Source of the DNA: Chryseobacterium sp.
GTDB taxonomy: Bacteria > Bacteroidota > Bacteroidia > Flavobacteriales > Weeksellaceae
Direction of reading: 5' to 3'
Assembly: GCF_029240215.1 (NCBI RefSeq)
Contig: NZ_JARBTK010000007.1
Location: 124,001-188,000 of the forward strand
Length of the DNA stretch: 64,000 bases
Shown here: positions 62,393 through 64,000 of the stretch, piece by piece
Position numbering within the stretch: the stretch's first letter is position 1
Layout of the letters: each line of letters starts with the position of its first letter
The notes under the pieces: model-generated
Seen by the model: only the letters and a program-made list of their open reading frames with translations
What the model was told of the DNA's origin: nothing
The model's database searches: none
Translations under genes and position numbers: made by a program

Positions 62393-64000
62393 ATGTTACC
62401 AATAAAAATTTTGAAATTTTTCGGTTTTCTTAAGGCTTATAGAATGTTATTTCTTCTGTTTTTCCTTGTTTTTTTTTCTTGTAAAAAATCCCAGAAAACT
62501 TCAGACAAAATTACTATCGGGTTTTCACAAGGCTTGGGAAATCATCCGTGGAGACTGGCAATGAACCATTCTATGGAGATACAGGCATCACTTCATTCTG
62601 AAGTAGAGCTTAATATACAGAAAGCAGAAAGTTCAGTAAATAGACAGGTTCAGGATATACAAAAAATGATTGACCGTAAGGTGGATGTGATCATCATTTC
62701 ACCCATTGATCCCGAATCCCTGGTTCCTGTAGTGGAAAATGCGACTGCCAAAAATATTCCGGTTATTTTGCTCGACAGGAAGATCAATTCACAAAAATAT
62801 ACGACCTATATCGGCGCAGATAACGTGGAGATTGGTAAAGAGGCGGCCAATTACATTCTTTCAGATTCCAAAATTGATAAAAAAGTAATCGAAATAAGAG
62901 GCGATGACCAATCTTCCCCAACCATAGAAAGAAGTCTCGGCTTTCAGGAAATCATCAGAAATAATCCCAATACAGATTTAATAAAAACATTTAGAGGCCT
63001 TCCCGCAGAATCTTTCAGGAAAACGCTGGATTCCTTGGGAAATCAAAGTTTGTATGTTTTTGCCTTTAATGATGAGCTTGCCGCCAATGCGTGGCAGGTT
63101 GCACGGAATGCCGGTTTGGAAAATCAAATCAAATTTATCGGCGTTGACGGACTGAATACAAAAGACGGCGGAATACAAATGGTTCTGGACGGAAAGCTGA
63201 ACGCTACTTTACTGTATCCAACTGGGGGAGCAGAAGCCATCGAGACTGCAATTAAAATTCATAACGGTGTTGCCGTTCCCAAACGTATTAAACTCAGCAC
63301 AACGATCATCGACAGAATGAATGCGGAAATTATGCGCAATCAGTTTGATAAAATCATCGAACAGCAAGGCGTTATAGAAAATCAGGTACATGCAGTTAAG
63401 AAACAGATCGAACTTTATTCTTCGCAAAAAGAATTGTTCCGATGGTCTGTAATATTGTTGATATTGATGTTTTGCCTGGTTGCCTATTCTATTTACCTTA
63501 TTTATGCGATCAAGATAAAAAATAAGCAACTTACGCTTACCAATGAGAGAATTACCATTCAAAGAAACCAGATTGAAACCATTGCTAATGAGTTGAAAGA
63601 CAGTAATGAAGCAAGAGTTAATTTTTTCACGGGATTATCTCACGAATTTAAAACACCCATTACTCTTATTCTCAGTTCATTGGAATCTTTGATGGATTCC
63701 GGCAAAACCAAAGGGATAAAACCATCCTACGAGTTGGAGCTTATTAATAAAAATTCCAACCGATTATTGCGATTAGTGGATAATTTATTAGATTTTAGAA
63801 AAATAGAAAGTCAAACTTTTAACCTAAGAGTTTCCAAGACGAATATTTACGATTTTACTTATGCAATTTTTCGTGATTTTGAAAATGAAGCTAAGAAAAG
63901 AAATATCAAATTCGAAATTCATTCACAGAACAAAAACCTTGAGCTCTATATCGACAGAAACCTGATGGATAAAGTGTATTTCAACCTTTTATCGAATGCT
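62393..64000 (+). CDS. Hybrid two-component sensor with periplasmic sugar-binding domain, 3' end outside the window
   Basis: 536 codons are visible and the frame remains open at the right edge. The N-terminal signal ends LLFFLVFFSC. A RbsB/LacI-like periplasmic binding domain follows (ITIGFSQGLGNHPWRLAMNH, VDVIIISPIDPESLVPVV, GVDGLN). A membrane span lies near residues 351-372 and a HisKA domain has the phospho-acceptor His417 in FFTGLSHEFKTPITLIL; the ATPase domain is just starting. This is the BT3172-like HTCS class, which usually carries a receiver and AraC domain further on and controls a polysaccharide-utilisation locus. The ATG at 62393 or 62444 could be the start. Confidence 0.85.
   Translation, partial: MLPIKILKFFGFLKAYRMLFLLFFLVFFSCKKSQKTSDKITIGFSQGLGNHPWRLAMNHSMEIQASLHSEVELNIQKAESSVNRQVQDIQKMIDRKVDVIIISPIDPESLVPVVENATAKNIPVILLDRKINSQKYTTYIGADNVEIGKEAANYILSDSKIDKKVIEIRGDDQSSPTIERSLGFQEIIRNNPNTDLIKTFRGLPAESFRKTLDSLGNQSLYVFAFNDELAANAWQVARNAGLENQIKFIGVDGLNTKDGGIQMVLDGKLNATLLYPTGGAEAIETAIKIHNGVAVPKRIKLSTTIIDRMNAEIMRNQFDKIIEQQGVIENQVHAVKKQIELYSSQKELFRWSVILLILMFCLVAYSIYLIYAIKIKNKQLTLTNERITIQRNQIETIANELKDSNEARVNFFTGLSHEFKTPITLILSSLESLMDSGKTKGIKPSYELELINKNSNRLLRLVDNLLDFRKIESQTFNLRVSKTNIYDFTYAIFRDFENEAKKRNIKFEIHSQNKNLELYIDRNLMDKVYFNLLSNA

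Overview
The window reads as a chromosomal stretch of a flavobacterium, most likely Chryseobacterium or a close relative in the Weeksellaceae (Bacteroidota). The evidence is AT-rich DNA, several promoters of the Bacteroidota type (TAnnTTTG at -7), a type IX secretion (T9SS) sorting domain, lipoproteins, a SusC-like receptor, a hybrid two-component sensor, and core genes whose order fits that group. This is a reading of gene content; no database was searched.

Layout. 0-3.1 kb: the end of a surface-polysaccharide locus (glycosyltransferase cut by the window edge, flippase, FkbM methyltransferase). 3.2-31.2 kb: mostly housekeeping. It has two DEAD-box helicases, a DUF47/Pit phosphate transporter pair, a T9SS cargo protein, a prenyl diphosphate synthase, GSCFA and TatD proteins, hpt-adk-obg, purA, a TonB protein, and a long same-strand run of parA, parB, DUF5683, dapB, two signal peptidase genes, WbqC and a subtilase. 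Two genes here are broken: DUF4269 (internal deletion) and DUF2971 (frameshift in an AT tract). 31.4-38.4 kb: two lipoproteins, then a four-gene set that looks like a complete polyprenyl-phosphate-arabinose pathway (UbiA-type phosphoribosyltransferase, DprE1-like oxidase, DprE2-like reductase, HAD phosphatase), then a cysteine desulfurase and thioredoxin.

38.5-39.4 kb: tRNA-Asp followed 25 bp later by a 57-nt copy of its 3' part and a NUDIX gene fragment, which looks like an integration scar. 39.4-48.9 kb: a carbohydrate-utilisation cluster with a TonB-dependent receptor, two secreted GH3 enzymes, an alpha/beta hydrolase and a nucleoside-hydrolase-like protein, but no SusD gene.

50.0-55.1 kb is the most unusual part. 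A berberine-bridge-type FAD oxidase with both covalent FAD anchors sits just upstream of a LodA-like quinoprotein oxidase, which overlaps by ATGA its LodB-like flavoprotein maturase. This block is visibly richer in G+C than its surroundings and is flanked by gene-poor DNA. 55.5-61.0 kb: an M13 metallopeptidase, AraC and TetR regulators, an NAD-dependent epimerase and a DUF2141 protein. 61.1-62.3 kb is a graveyard: a small ORF with an in-frame stop, a frameshifted aldo/keto reductase, and an AraC gene fused to it by deletion. 62.4 kb to the end: a hybrid sensor kinase with a periplasmic sugar-binding domain, cut by the right edge.

Several families of short palindromic repeats are scattered between genes.
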